Source: Limanda limanda (Eukaryota; Chordata; Actinopteri; Pleuronectiformes; Pleuronectidae). From it: DNA of 64,000 nt. The notes under the pieces are model-generated. The model had not been told where the DNA came from. It saw only the letters and a list, made by a program, of their open reading frames with translations, and made no database searches. The position numbers and the translations under genes are program-made. Position 1 is the first letter of the stretch. Each line of letters opens with the position of its first letter. The stretch is from positions 21,332,989 to 21,396,988 of the forward strand of contig NC_083646.1 in assembly GCF_963576545.1 (NCBI RefSeq), in the 5' to 3' direction. Below are positions 24,801-38,300 of the stretch, piece by piece.

Positions 24801-26157
24801 CTGTGAGGGCCAGAGCAAATAAAGGGAGATGTGAGCGCAGGTGGAGAGTGAATGGATGTGTGACGGCACACTTGTATTTAAATCAAACCCACCCCATTTT
24901 TTATTTGCAGTCATTTAAATGGTGATTTATAGAGGACGTGTAGCCATGCTTGACATTTAGGAAAAGGCCTGTCTTTCCTCGTCCAAGCTGTGTTTCATCA
25001 AACTAACCAACCCACTTCCTCCACATGTAATTAGAGAGCCTTTTAATTAGAGCTGAGCCGAAGGATGCCTTGTTATCTGTCATGTCTGCAGTGCGCCACC
25101 TCCATGCAGCCGTTCACGAGCAGCACACAGCCCACTGGAATCACCAGATGAAGCAGGAGAGAGATGGATAAAGGGTTTAAAAAACGGCAGGCAAGCATTT
25201 CCATCTGCATTCACCCAATTCTGTCTCAAATTATGTGTGATGAAAGGAGAAATGTTCGTCACTGCACTGAGCTACAAGATACGATTACATGGAATAGACA
25301 TGTTCTAACTTTCAGTTACAGGGCCAGACAAGGTTTGTATTTCAAGGTAATTAAATCAAAATGCAATATTGATGCTGTAAATAGTGGTAAATGATAATGC
25401 ATGTACATTCATCCATTTTACATATCAGTTTTTCTGGTGGAGGGAACGCTCATGTCCGGATTAGAGACAACAAGATTTAACAAGTTTTCTTGTGCTTAGT
25501 TTTTTTACACAGCTCTCAAACCGCCCTGTTTCACTGCTGTGCTGATGCTCTCTCCCCCACATCTGGACAACTTGGAACTTTCTCAGGACGAGTGCTATGA
25601 CAGATTGAGGCTAAAACAAATGTCTGCACTACTCTTGCACAGACCTTGATGGACTACCTGCCATCAACTTCAAGGTCAGTGACTCACAGTCCACCGTACA
25701 CCAACATATCTCCAGCACCAGATTAGCACTTACTGAAGTGCTCCATTAAGAATTCTAGTGCTGGAGAGAGAGTTTAGTCAAGATCATATCGCCTCTGTCA
25801 CAAAAGAAAGAAACTACTTCCACCAAGGCCAAACAATCACGTATACAGTATGTCGGATTTTTCCATCAAACATTAAACATTTCCGGAGCAGAATTTTCGA
25901 AAAACGTGAAGATGAGTGACTAAACTTTCTTTGAAAGGCCCCTTTTCACTGAATCTACACCACAGCTGATTGGATTCTTCCCTGGCTAATGCCCCATTCG
26001 TCCAACAATTCTGGTGAAAACCATCGGGTGCTTGTTGCATGATCTTGCTGACAGATAAATAGACAAGTAAAAACATCACCTCCTCAGTGGAGGCAAAAAA
26101 GAGACTGAAAAATGACTGAAAACATCCACGCCCATATAATCTTGAAGTATGCAAAAC

Positions 26158-26753
26158 TGTCACGGTTTTGTCTTGAGTTTTTATTTTCTGCCTCTGTGTT
26201 TTCAGTTGAATTATTTCCTCCTTGTGTTTCATGATTATCCCTGTGTTTATGTTGTTTATGAGTTGTGTCTGTGTGTCATGTTTGCCCATTCCCTGTGTTC
26301 TGTTTACTGCTTTATTTTGTAGTTTCTGTTCCCAGTGTGTTTTCCTTCTTCAATTCCTGTCTTTGTCATTGTCTGCACCAGTCCTCATGTGTTCCACCTG
26401 TGTCCATTTGCCCCTGCCTTCCCTGTGTGTATATTAGTCTCTGTCCTTCACCTTGTCAGTTCGTTGTTGTTATGCGCTGTCTTAATGTCTGTTTTACTGC
26501 CTGCCCTAATCTCCTTGCCTGTCTTAATCCCTGTCGTTATGTTTTTCGTACGCCAATTGTCTCCTGTGCTTGCCTCATCTGCATCCTCTCTGTAAGTTCC
26601 TGGTGTTCTCCCCTGTGCTCTTAGTTGGTTTTTCACTCTAGACTTTTTCTGAGATTCCTCTGTTTCTTTTTTTTTCTCTGGACATTTTTTTAAAAGGACA
26701 CCTTTTGTTTAAACTCTGCATCCTGGGTCAATCTGCTTAACCAAAACCTGACA
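26158..26753. mobile_element. Pyrimidine-rich interspersed element with short inverted ends
   Basis: The sequence starts TGTCACGGTTTTG and ends CAAAACCTGACA, short imperfect inverted ends. CAAAAC lies on both sides (26152-26157 and 26754-26759) as a possible 6-bp target duplication. The body is rich in CTGTGTTT, CCTGTGTTC and TGTCTTAATCC motifs, and the 3' part has CTCTGCATCCTGGGTC, which I recall from a widespread teleost repeat. Open frames through it are low-complexity by-products of the skewed composition. The class is unknown. Confidence 0.55.
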
Positions 26754-27239
26754 CAAAACAATGTCGTATTATCCTGGCCTACCTGCAAACCCAAAAGATC
26801 TTTGCATCAAAGCAAAGGAAAACCCTAACCTTACCAAAACATCCAAAATACAGCAGGGGCTGGTGGGTAGATCATTGCAGACGGGTTCCTACACTTACAG
26901 TCTGCAGGAAGAGGAACCAACAGAAGTAATACCCTTATGTATGAACTGTCACTCCAATGCCCTCTCACTTTCCCAGTGGTTTCTTTTGTATGAAATCATT
27001 TGTGAGCTAAAATTTCTGTTCTCTCTGAAGCTGGCATGGTGATTCATCGTAAATACACATTCGATATAACTCGTAGTAATACTTGCAATAACAACTTGTA
27101 ACATCCGGGGAAACTGTTTCACAGAAAAAAGCAGCAAAAATTCTCGGATCACTTAAGCAGATTTCAGGCAGATGTCTACGACAGGAAACTCATTACTAAG
27201 AATCTCAGCATGACTCCCTAAAGTCACCACACTTCAATC

Positions 27240-28340
27240 AATTTGTCTCAGCAGCGTGCGGTTCCAGGCAGCAGGGAGTTGCTATTATCATAAAAACTCA
27301 AATCCCACTAATCCATAAAACCCTTGTAGCTGACCTGAACGGGCACTACATTCACATAAGTGCCTCAATTTCCAAAAGCATCGCTAATCTTAAAGGTCCA
27401 AACAACAAAGGGTCTGCCTTTTTCACTCGTGTTTTTTTCATTTTCAAACATTGTTGACAATCTTATCTTAATTGGCTTGAACAACCTCCTAGACTTGACT
27501 TTATCTGTTTATCAAGCACATCTGATTAAACAAAATACCACTTTAAAACAATACATGTTGGAATTTGGCCTTAACAATCAGTAGCAGATAACAATTTTTT
27601 GGTATTTTTACTCATCCCTCCCCAAGTCACTCTGCAGGGGAGTAGTGTTCATTTGTGAATTCCAGCTATCACATCCCGCACTAGCTCACTAGCACTGACT
27701 TTGAATTGGCTTTGCACCAACTTAAATTAAAGCAAATCCACCGCACTAGAAACTGTTACCCCATCAGTAATCCATCCTGAATAAATGGGATTCGTAAAAG
27801 GGCAAAACTTATCAGCTAACATGAACTAATTATTAAGTTTAATGACACTGCTAAAAAAAACTTAAACAATAATTGTTCAATTAAATAGTGAAGAAGCCTT
27901 TGATAAAGTCAACTATGTGCAACACAAAAAAAATCAAATTCTGGTAAATCATTGATTAGATAAGGACATACCTATTACTTACTTGGCAGAATTAGATCCA
28001 TCAAATAAGAGACCTCTTCACTTTGTCCACTGTCCCAATGTGTCCAAATTATGCTAATCAATTAAAATCCATCTCCAAATATACTCCTCAAACCACTCAC
28101 GAATAGAAACACAAACAATAAGACACATGCTCTCCATACTACTTCTACTTTTAAACACCCCATGCTTTCATAACACAGTAATCCCAACAATTCCTATTCT
28201 CTGCCGGGGACATCTCAGCAATGTATTTAACAACCCGTAACACCAAAGCCACACTCATCCCATTGACCGTCAGCATGAAAGCAATCAACTTAAACTGGAA
28301 GATCAGGGACACGCCAAACATTACTCATGTGTTCAACGTC
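27240..28340 (+). pseudogene. Decayed L1-clade LINE with endonuclease and RT remnants
   Basis: On the plus strand, 27275-27454 reads GVAIIIKTQIPLIHKTLVAD and then LNGHYI, the endonuclease segment usually seen as GVAILI...VAD..GRYII. At 27743-27826 comes ALETVTPSVIHPE, a stop codon, then MGFVKGQNLSAN, matching the L1 reverse-transcriptase motif LPSLIHPDQTGFIKGR. At 27887-27919 EEAFDKVNY matches DAEKAFDRVNW. TGTCCACTGTCC near 28024 fits CPLS of the RQGCPLSP motif in another frame. Stops and frameshifts abound, and the gap between endonuclease and RT motifs is about 0.5 kb instead of over 1 kb, so it is internally deleted and inactive. It is antisense to grik2. Edges are approximate. Confidence 0.8.
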
Positions 28341-29270
28341 TTCACGGAGCCCATCTCAGTAGACTCTGTGGAGACCTGTTCCACTCACAGTAGCCCCAAG
28401 AGACAGCCATGCTATAAATGACGGGGTGATGTTCGACTCTGCATGCTGATGTGTGTCCAGTAAAAACAATAAACCATGTAGGCAAATGGTGCAGATAATT
28501 GATTGGCGTTTACATCGGCCAATAGCACTGAATGTGCAACTCATCCCTGACAGTGACTGAAGCAGATCAATGTGGAAAGTCATGACAACGGCCTGATCCC
28601 TGTTGTCAGAGACTCCTCACCAGCACTTCTGCCTTCGTCTGTGGACGGAACCAATGATTCAGACGTCGTAGGTCCCTGTCTGCCAGTCGGTAACTGGCAG
28701 AATTTAAAGTGAGGGGAAGAAGTAAAACATACAAGACAGCTTCCTCTTTGGACACAATATAAGGAATCACTCTTCAGAAAAAAACGCGATATCAGTTGCT
28801 AATAAGGTTATAGTATTTTTTTAAACCATATTTTGGCATATACTAAGAGACTAAATGAAAAACAGAGGCATAAAGATTGTTTAGTGTTAGACATTTTTTT
28901 TTTCATTCAAACTAGTTGACTTTAAGGTATTTTACAGCTGTTATATTAATCTATACATGCTTTTATATGTGTGTCTGTGTTTTTGAGACGGGCGCCCACC
29001 TCAATAAATAACCCAGTGGTATGCATGTCTGAAAATATACCAAAATATTGATTTAAATGAAAATCATTTAGATTTCTGTCCTCAGCACTTGATGTGTTTT
29101 CCGGAGTTTAAGCTCATTTTACAAAGTGACATGATGTTGCTGGGATGATCCAGCAGCAGCATCCAAAGCAGAGGGAGCTCACAGCTTCTCCCTGATGAAG
29201 CCATTTAGCAGAGCTGATGGAACAGCTTCCTTCTGTCGCTGCAAACTAAGCAGAAGGCATAAGGAGGGAG

Positions 29271-29315
29271 GTGAGAGAGAAAGAGAGAGAGAGAAAAGTG
29301 TGTGTGAGAGGGAAA
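29271..29315. repeat. GA-rich microsatellite
   Basis: An imperfect GA repeat grades into GTGTGTGAGAG. It has no coding context. Confidence 0.85.
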
Positions 29316-32300
29316 CAATTAGCCTAGAGGTCCTGGGGATCATAAGTAATAATTTGAGTGAAATTAAGTGGCAGGTTTAACAAGCAGGGATAATTTCACT
29401 TTTCTGTTCTTCCTGGGGGAAATCTGGCCTTTAATTGAGTTAACACTTTTTGTTTGGTAAACACTCCTAAAGCAGGCCAAGTCTGCCACTGTGTCTCATT
29501 ACCGACACCGAGAATTGGTGTCAGTGCCCAACCATCTCCTACTACCTCTCCGTCTGGACTGCCTTCTCCTCCTCATCCCACACTCCCACTCCCTCAGGTT
29601 CTTAGCTGCATTTGTTCAGTGTTGGTGTTTCTAGACATTTTTTATTAGGAAATCAGCCTCTTAATGAGCAGGAAAGAAAACAAACAATAGTTTGCCATTT
29701 AGAAAAGAGCTTGGGACATTTTTACATAAATACCATATGTTTCTACAATAATCAGCTGACGCAACACTAGTAATTCTAGAAGTAATATTATTTATAGAGC
29801 TGTCATGAAATCTTTTACATTTGTGACAAACCATCTGGTAGCTGGATTCATCCTCAGGGCACCATAAACACAACTCGTCAACAGCATTTAACAGTTTTTG
29901 AGAGATTTCTAAATGGACCACAGTGGTTGACTATGAAAGATTACAATCCCCATAGCCACGTTAAAAATAAATGTTAAAAGAGAGTGAAATGTTAGCATAA
30001 CAGACACAGATTTGTTGGAAGATAATAGGATTTAATGTCTCAGAAGAAGCGCTTCAGTATCAGATACTCAGTGGTTAAGATGATGATAAAATAAAACAAC
30101 AGTTTCATCCTTTAAAACAAATCCAAGAGTAAAGGCCATCTAAGTTCCAGTGTAGGTCTAATAATCTAATATTATCTGCAAGAGAAGAATTGACCTACTT
30201 CAGAAAAGAATAATAATATACCTTTGTGTTCAAAAGACTTGGGCACAGTTGAGGGGTGAGGAGGCTTTGTAATTATTCTAAAATTAACAAGTGTTAAAGT
30301 TGCCTGGAAACATAAGTGAAAAATCCCAGAGCTGCATGGACTTTGAGTCCTGTTGCAGAATCCTGCTTCACAGCCTCTTCAGTCAGGCCCTCTTCAAACC
30401 GGTGACAAATCCCGAGTACAAAAACACAAATACAAAGTAATGTCGGATTTGTCTGACACATTTTGCTTCTCAATTTCCTCTTTCCCTCTAATGCATCACC
30501 GCTTTTCTGCCTGATCACCCCCCGCCGCCCCACCAAGCGTAGGGAGAAATACAGAAAACATCTGTTGACAGTGCCTCCCGTTGAGTCCATTGTGGTCCAT
30601 TATTGGAAAGAGGTGTGGGTGGTAGATTGTTGTTATTTGGACACCATCCACCCCCACCTCAAAACCCAATTTCCAGCCTGAACCCAGGATCCTGCGGGGT
30701 GTCTCATATTGTGTGGGAAGCCTCTGTGGCGGGGATATTGAGCAGTACAGTAGGTGAACAATGGGAGGCATGCGTAGTAGGTTATGTGCGTTTGCGTGGA
30801 GGGAGGATGGGTGGAGTGGTTGTTATTGTGAAACAGAAGGAAAGCAGTGGCGGCATCACAGTGCCAGGCAGGACCCAGGATAACAGGGAACTCAATGGAG
30901 TGTTAAATGGGAAATCATCTGTTTTCAGCCACAGATTTTATGTCTTTGCTGCTCTCACTCTGCTACTCCCCCCTCTCGCCCCCCGTCCTCTGTCTTTTTA
31001 CTTCTTTTTGTCCAACTGATTATTTATTTTTTAATATTTCCTCCCCGCGATCCCTCCATTCTGTCGTCTGCCTCATCATGGCCCCTGCAGTCCCTCAGGT
31101 TATCTCACATACCGTGGGGCAGTTTTCTGCCTCATGTTCACAATGAGCCCATTTGGGTTCACAGTGTCAGTCCGTGGGCCCTCACATCATCTCGTTCTCT
31201 CCCTCGCAGCGTCTCTCAGCAGGACATCTCCATTAGCAACTTGGCAAGACGACTGGAGGGAACTTCGCAAACACCCCACCACCTCCGCCTCCCCTGCCAC
31301 CCGGACCTTGTCGTCCATCTCCATCTCCCTGCCCAGATACTCTCATCCATTTACAGCCTCAGTTAATGGCTTAACTCATCAAGCGTTATGGCTCTAAAAG
31401 GGGATGAGCTGATTGAAAAACACTCCGGATTTGTGATTGTTTTTTATGTTTATTTTTTTATTTTTTAACACAGTGTTAAATTTAGCAGACGGACGTTAAG
31501 TCGGACCCATTGTCCTGCTCGAAGCGTTTGAATGAGTGTGTGATTCAGTCGGAGCTGGCAGCACCATTATCCTTTCAGAAGAGTTAATTGATCCCACATA
31601 CTCTCTCTTTGCTTTGAGGGGAGTGGAGGGAAAGAATATCCAACATTTGGGTCTGGGGTGAGATGAGGGAATGCCAATGGTAGAAATGTATTCGCTCAAA
31701 TGGCTGAGAAAAAGAAAGCAAAGGAAATCATTTGAAAAGACGACATATTTAGAATACACGTGTCCTTTTTAATTTTATTAACTCACTAAAGGATGAAGCT
31801 GGCATTGAACGTGTGTATCAAAAGGCTGATATATGTAATATGTGAAGTTATATTTGCCAAAATCTAAACCTTTTACAAAAATTGAATCATGCATTTTGTG
31901 TCGTATTTCTGGGAACCGATGTATGGTGAGTAGAATGTGTACTGAAAGATTTAGGGTCTTAGAAAAATTGTATGAGAGAAATTATGCAAAAGTGATTCAT
32001 TAGTCAGCTACAGCTTCTAGCATATAGTCAATACTGTCTCCTATTATAAAAGTGATTTTAATATGGTAATCCCCTGCACTGCACAAGTAGAATAACATGT
32101 TCAAAAGACATGTTTTCTGCAGATGGATTTGACAGTCGGATGTATTTGCTGAGTGTCCATATACAAAGAGGTTACGACTCAGCATTTTCCAACGCACAGA
32201 TAAAATTTGACAAACTTGCCACTGTCAAAGAACAAATGGGCGATTCAAACCCCAAAACACATAAAGTCTCACCTGACATTTTTTCTTAGCTGTGCACTTA

Positions 32301-35300
32301 CCTGATGATTCTCTACGCATACTTTATTTTCTTCATCATATCCATTTTTTTAACATTCATCATCAATGTCATGTTCTGCCCCACCGAAGATGATTCAAAG
32401 CTTCACGCCACGAGAAAGTCAAAGTCACTGGACAATATGCCTCCTCCTGTACAATATAAATACTATCCTTGCAGTTTATTACCATGTAACAAGTTGATAG
32501 CACCACATGAGATATGTCTCACATGTGGCTGATGTCCCCCCCCCCCACAGAGCTATAAAAACTGCTCACTTCTTTGCGTCGATTCCTTATTGAATGATTG
32601 CTGACAACGAACATTGACCCGGCAATGTACTAAAGTGCCTGAACTGAGAATCGTTGTATCCTGTGTCTGACTTAATCTTCCTCACAGTGAAGAACCTTCT
32701 CCAACGACTCCTTAAAGAACTCTGACCATAGATAGAATAGCAGACCGACCCACAAATCAGAATTTTGTATCGCTGTTACATAAATCTTCAGATATTTTTC
32801 GCTGAAAAGCCTGTGAAACTAAAATCGAGCTCAGGCTTAATTACCACACAGACTTTTCTTTATTTCTATGAAATTCAAGACGCATACCACTAATCCAACA
32901 AATCTTGCTTTCACTGTCATTGAACCTGACTTAAGTTTGACTTTACCCTCACAGGAATCGCTGCAGAGACGCAACACATTTATATGCGCCTGTGTTTTAT
33001 TCAACAGGCAATGAAGTAATGTACTTGGCTGGATTAAAAAACAAAAACTGAGAAATGGTGATTACAGACCATTATAACAACTCTACCCTGTGTGGAAACT
33101 TCATTGTGACCTTCCTTATTGTGCCAGCAGCACAGAGCATGTCCACAAGGTCCCATTCCCCAAAGCCAAAGGACTATTTATCTGCTTAAACAGCCTCTGT
33201 AAACCTGTGAGGGAGCCGTTTGATAAGAGTCTCACACAGTGCAGGGATGAATAGCATTGAAAAGGGATCAAGCCAGCAGAACACCTTGCTTTCTTGACGT
33301 CAGTTTTGATTTTAAAAGGTAAAAAAAGCAGCAGCCCCGGGGCCTTTGAGCTGCCTTTGTGCTGAATAATGTCAGAGCATCTTCAGGTCTGTGTCTGATT
33401 CAATCAAAGTGTCTGATCTGTCCCCTGACAATGCACCGCAGCTCGAGTGGGGCCTTTGTTAGTCAGTGGTGGCTTTGTTATGAACTGCATCAGGGTACGA
33501 GCTGAAATTCAGTTTTTGATTCTTAGGTTAAATAATTCACTGCATTTCCCCACACCTATCCTTTACACCACATATCCACAGAACAGGGCTACTGCATTGA
33601 TGATAGATCTATGTATTTTTTTTATGTTACTCTAAATAACCTGAGAACTGAACAAGGTGCAAGTGCCTCAAAGGTCATCGTCCTTATACTACAGACTGTG
33701 GAGTGTATGACTCTTACTCCAGTTTTACACAAAGTTTTACTTCATGACTCTTTTTTATAATTGCCGCTAGTTTGGAATAACTGCAGTTGACCTTTTAAGA
33801 AGAAAGTAGAGAGCGAACCTAGGGGAAAGAAACTCCACTTTCTTGTTATTTTAAAAGGTTCAATTTGAACTAAAATCGGAAGCTTTTCAAAAAAGTTGGC
33901 TCACCCAAACCAAACTGCAACCGAAAATGAAGACTTATGAAAACGAAGACGTTTTTAGACACCTACTTCTTACGACTTTTTTTTAATTTAATTTTTTCTA
34001 TCAAGAAAACAATGAAGGTGAGTCAACTAAGTGTAAAAACTAAATATCAACATTTCTTTTCGCATTGGACACCAACCTCAGTGACCATTCAGAGAGTCCT
34101 ACACTACTTTCTTATCATATTGAACTTTTGTTTATGCCCTTACCCGTCTTCCAAAATCCTTTCTGCTATAAAGCAGTGTTTGATGAACGCATGAATGCAG
34201 CAGATGTTAAGAACAGCGCTCACTGTATAGCGGTTATAGAAACAGCACATTGAAACTATTTGCAACATCCTGTACTCAGTTTTCTTTACAAAAACGCAGC
34301 TAGTGAAGGTGAAACAACAAGATTCAGATTCAATAGAAGTGAAATGAAAGAAAAACAAAGAAAAACAGCCAAAGTGTTGTATTTGATCTCCCTTAAACCA
34401 ACACAAATGAGTTTTAAGTCTTTAAGGGAGCTTTGCTAATTAAAAAGATGCCTTCTCTGTCTGGAATACTAATGCTAAGGCCTTGAACGGACGGTAGACA
34501 TGACTATGAGCCGAGCTCTGCCATATTGCTTTAATAGCACAACCCACTGTCGCGTGACTAAGGCACACTGTCAGGACGACTAATAGTCTTAACACTCAAG
34601 TGAATCTGATGACTTTTTACCAGCAAGCAGATAATGAGCATGGAAAGGAATCTGCTGTGAGGATCCCTAGAGAACTACTTTGTACATCTTGCAAACTTCC
34701 CAAGCCTGGGTGGGATCAGGGTGTTGTCAGTAATGTGCAATGTAAAATGAAAGAAGTTTAGGATTAGCTGTAGGGTTTAATATGGGCAGTGTGCTGCTGA
34801 ATCAGGGTGAAACAATATACTGTGTAGTAGAGAGGCAATCAATTGATATGCTGCCAACAGTGACCGAAGGCCAGGGTAAACATGGCGCAGCGTAGCACAG
34901 CATCCATTCATCAGCTTCCAAGGCTCTCCAGAGCTGGTGGACACGCAGACTCCATCGAGTGGGAACCTGGTTGGCACGAAACCACTGCCAATATGTGAAC
35001 TGAGCATATTCCTCAAGTTTATTTATTTTCTTAATCACGAGGCAACACCACCAACACTCCTCCAACCTCTACCACTGTGAGTCAGCAACCTCTGATTCGC
35101 TGCACCTGTAGCTCGGTTAGAAACACTGAAGGTAACAGATCTAATTAAGCCTCATTGCAAACTGAAACAATATCATTACAGACAGTATGTTGTGTCATGT
35201 CCTACAACCGTCCTACAGTTAAAAGACGAGTGGACTGGCTTTACGATTCTTTATCTGATGCTACGCTAAAAGCAACACTATATATTATACTATATATATT

Positions 35301-38300
35301 ACATGAACTGCAAAAATGACACTAGAACCTCTCAATCTTAGAAATTTCTCTGCGAGCCTTTTTTAAATTTTGGTTTAAGGCCTTAACAGATTTCAGGTCC
35401 CCCTCGAGTGGCCAAACACTAACAGGAGATTTTGCAGTTGTGTGGTGCTCGAAAGCTTGCAATTATATTATAACATTGTAATTTTTCCAACAACATGGCT
35501 TAACGTGGAGCAGACTATCCAACATAGCTGCCAAAAACAAGATGCTAAACTGAAGCTCTGCTAGAATGCTCCCTCATCATTAACCCACTCCTGAATCCCA
35601 ACATGCTGCTGTACAAACTGCAGAAATGATTGAATGACTGATTAAATATAATTGTGGTTAATGGCTTTAAACTGATACTTATGAGCAAATGTTAATCAAT
35701 GATGGCCAACAGCAATGTTTTCCTGTTACACAAAGCCTTGTATTTAAACTGCCACTGCTAGTTTCCTATTTGCCTTTTCTAATTCCCCCTTTAAACCCAC
35801 ATGAACTTATGTTTCACTGCACAAATTTATTTATAAAAAAAGTATATAAATGCAAAACGTTCTAACCTAAGATGCTATTTGATGTCTGAACTTAATTGAA
35901 CCACATTTTCTGTATATAATTAGGCGTACCATTAGCATGACACAGTAAGAGTGTAGAAAGATTAAACGTGTTTTGTAACATGTACAAAATTAATATAATG
36001 AAATAATAAGTGTTATGTTGCTTTAATCTGTGAGATTTGGGCAAAGTGACGTAGCTCATTATGAGTTTACACAATACAGTGTAGTAAGCTGGTGAAACAA
36101 TTAAGTGTGTTTGTGTGTGACGATGACATATCATTCCACAGGTTCTCAAACTTTATAAATTGTGACCAGTTCAACTCAAGTGTGATTTTCCCTTCAAGTA
36201 AAATGGGCTCAGAATAAATGAGAGTTTAACCTTGTTTTTTCCGTCCTGTTTAGTGACTCATAATCCTTAAGATTAGTCCTGTCACTCCTTGTGTGTCGTT
36301 AAGGTTGGTCAGACGAATCTTCTGCTCAATGTGCTGGTATGAAACCAGGGCAACAGACCATAACGTGCATTTAACATAATGTAAAAAAACAAAACAACAC
36401 CTAAAGTCTGTTCAAAGAGGAGAAAGAATCAAAGACGACGGCGATTCAAAGACTGCAAAACTGTAAACTTCCACCTTGCCTGTGCTGTGAAGAGCCACTT
36501 CACAGTCCTCTGGGCTCACAAAACCCTTGGCTGACACTAAGTGGCTCTCTGGGTTAACTCTGGGCTACTGGAGTCACTGCTCCTCGCCCTCACCAGTGCT
36601 GCCAAGCATCTCCAGCCACTGCACATGTAATGCCAGCTGCTGGAATAATGTCCCAGCTACATGTCACTGCCAAATTCCTTCCCCGGCATGTGGACAATAC
36701 CAGAGCCAGATCCAAGCCTGTGAGCCAGAGAGGGGATGACAGGGAGATGACTTGATGCACACAGAGAAGCAGATGGAATAAACTAAGCCGAGAGAAGCCT
36801 CGTCTAAGAGGGGGAGAAGGGCACAGATTGTGGGGCCGCAGCCAAAATATGAAATAACCAAATATTAGCCACTCGCTAATGAGAAATCCTTCCAACAGTT
36901 CAAACTCTAGACAAAAGCTCTGGAAGCATTTCAAAGCCACAGCACCAGCCTCATCCGGGCAAAACCCACAATGCAACATAAGAGCTGCCTGCCTTGGACA
37001 ACAGTTAGGCCACGGAGGGGAGCATGATCTGGGTATCAAACAGACATGCAGGCAGATTTGTGCTCTCTGAGCTGATTGTTTGTAGTGGGTGTGTGCTTTG
37101 ACAGGTCCATAAGCCCCCCCAGCCCCTCCAAACCTCAACTCTGCCCAAGAGTCAGCACCCAGGTTCCCACCCATCCTCCAAACAAACCTTCCCCCCCGCC
37201 CCTCTGACTCACTCGACCCTTAAATCAGTACAAGCCATGTTTTCCCAGACTGTTCTGCCACTCAACTGGGTCTCCACTGAGACGGCATGACTGACAGGCT
37301 GGAACAGGAACAGGCCAGATAAAGGCGAAACACCCATCTCTCAATCCCTCCACCAGCCTCGTCCTATTCCAGTTCACAAATCGAAACCCAACAACTCACT
37401 CACTCACTCACACACGTGAACAACCCTTAGTAGAAAAATAGTTTGCCATGTATCTCAAAACAAAGACTTGTGCAACAAAAGCATGAACATAATCCACAAG
37501 AGACACCAACTCCATTCACACCTGACATCCAAAATCTCATCTTGAATCCAGATTGTAACTGATTGTATTTACACCCCTGGTATTAATGTGTGTCTCTGGT
37601 GTCCTCATTGAGATCTAACATAGATCAAATCACTTTGTCCACATCCTCATCTCATTTGTGCAGGTAAAAACAAAACAAGTAGTAACACAGAGTTAGAAGA
37701 AGAATGGAAGATGATGGTTTCTATCCCTAAAGTTCACTCCTCCTCACTCTGTCCACATCATCCTGTTGTTTTCAGCCACATCTCATGGCCTTTATAAACA
37801 GGTGGAGTTTGTATCATGTGCGGTAAGTGTGGATTGTAGATTAGTCAAATTAAACCGTGTGTGATAATTGAAAAAGTACATGTATCACAAAATGAGGAGG
37901 ATTAATTCATATTTTTTTGTATGCATAAACATATAAATGCACATTGTTATGTCACAAATGGCATCCAATGCTTGATTAAAATTAATTCAAATTTTTTTTA
38001 CAAAATATACATGTACTGAGTAGGTGCACTTGCAGCCACATAATAATAGCAAAGTGATATTTCCCATACAACCCACTTGTATCCTTTCCCACCATATTCT
38101 ATGAGTGATGCTCAGATAATACGAATCCTGGACTATGCCTGATGTCTGAGTGGCGTTTTTATAACTCTGTTTGGATCTGACTTTAAAATGGTATCTGTCA
38201 AAAAGGAAATGGCTTTCCATCACTGGCCCATTTAAAATTTACCCACAGGTAAAGCACATTTATGGTAATATGGAAATAGAAATGATTCAGCGGCGGGGCA

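Noticed and set aside
26265..26624. 119-codon Cys/Val/Leu-rich open frame on the plus strand
   Set aside because: It is a reading of the pyrimidine-rich interspersed element; the composition explains the residues and there is no domain.
36590..37174. 194-codon open frame on the minus strand, the longest in the window
   Set aside because: It lies in a locally GC-richer intronic stretch, shows no family motif, has unusually many C, W and L residues, and no splice or promoter context supports it.
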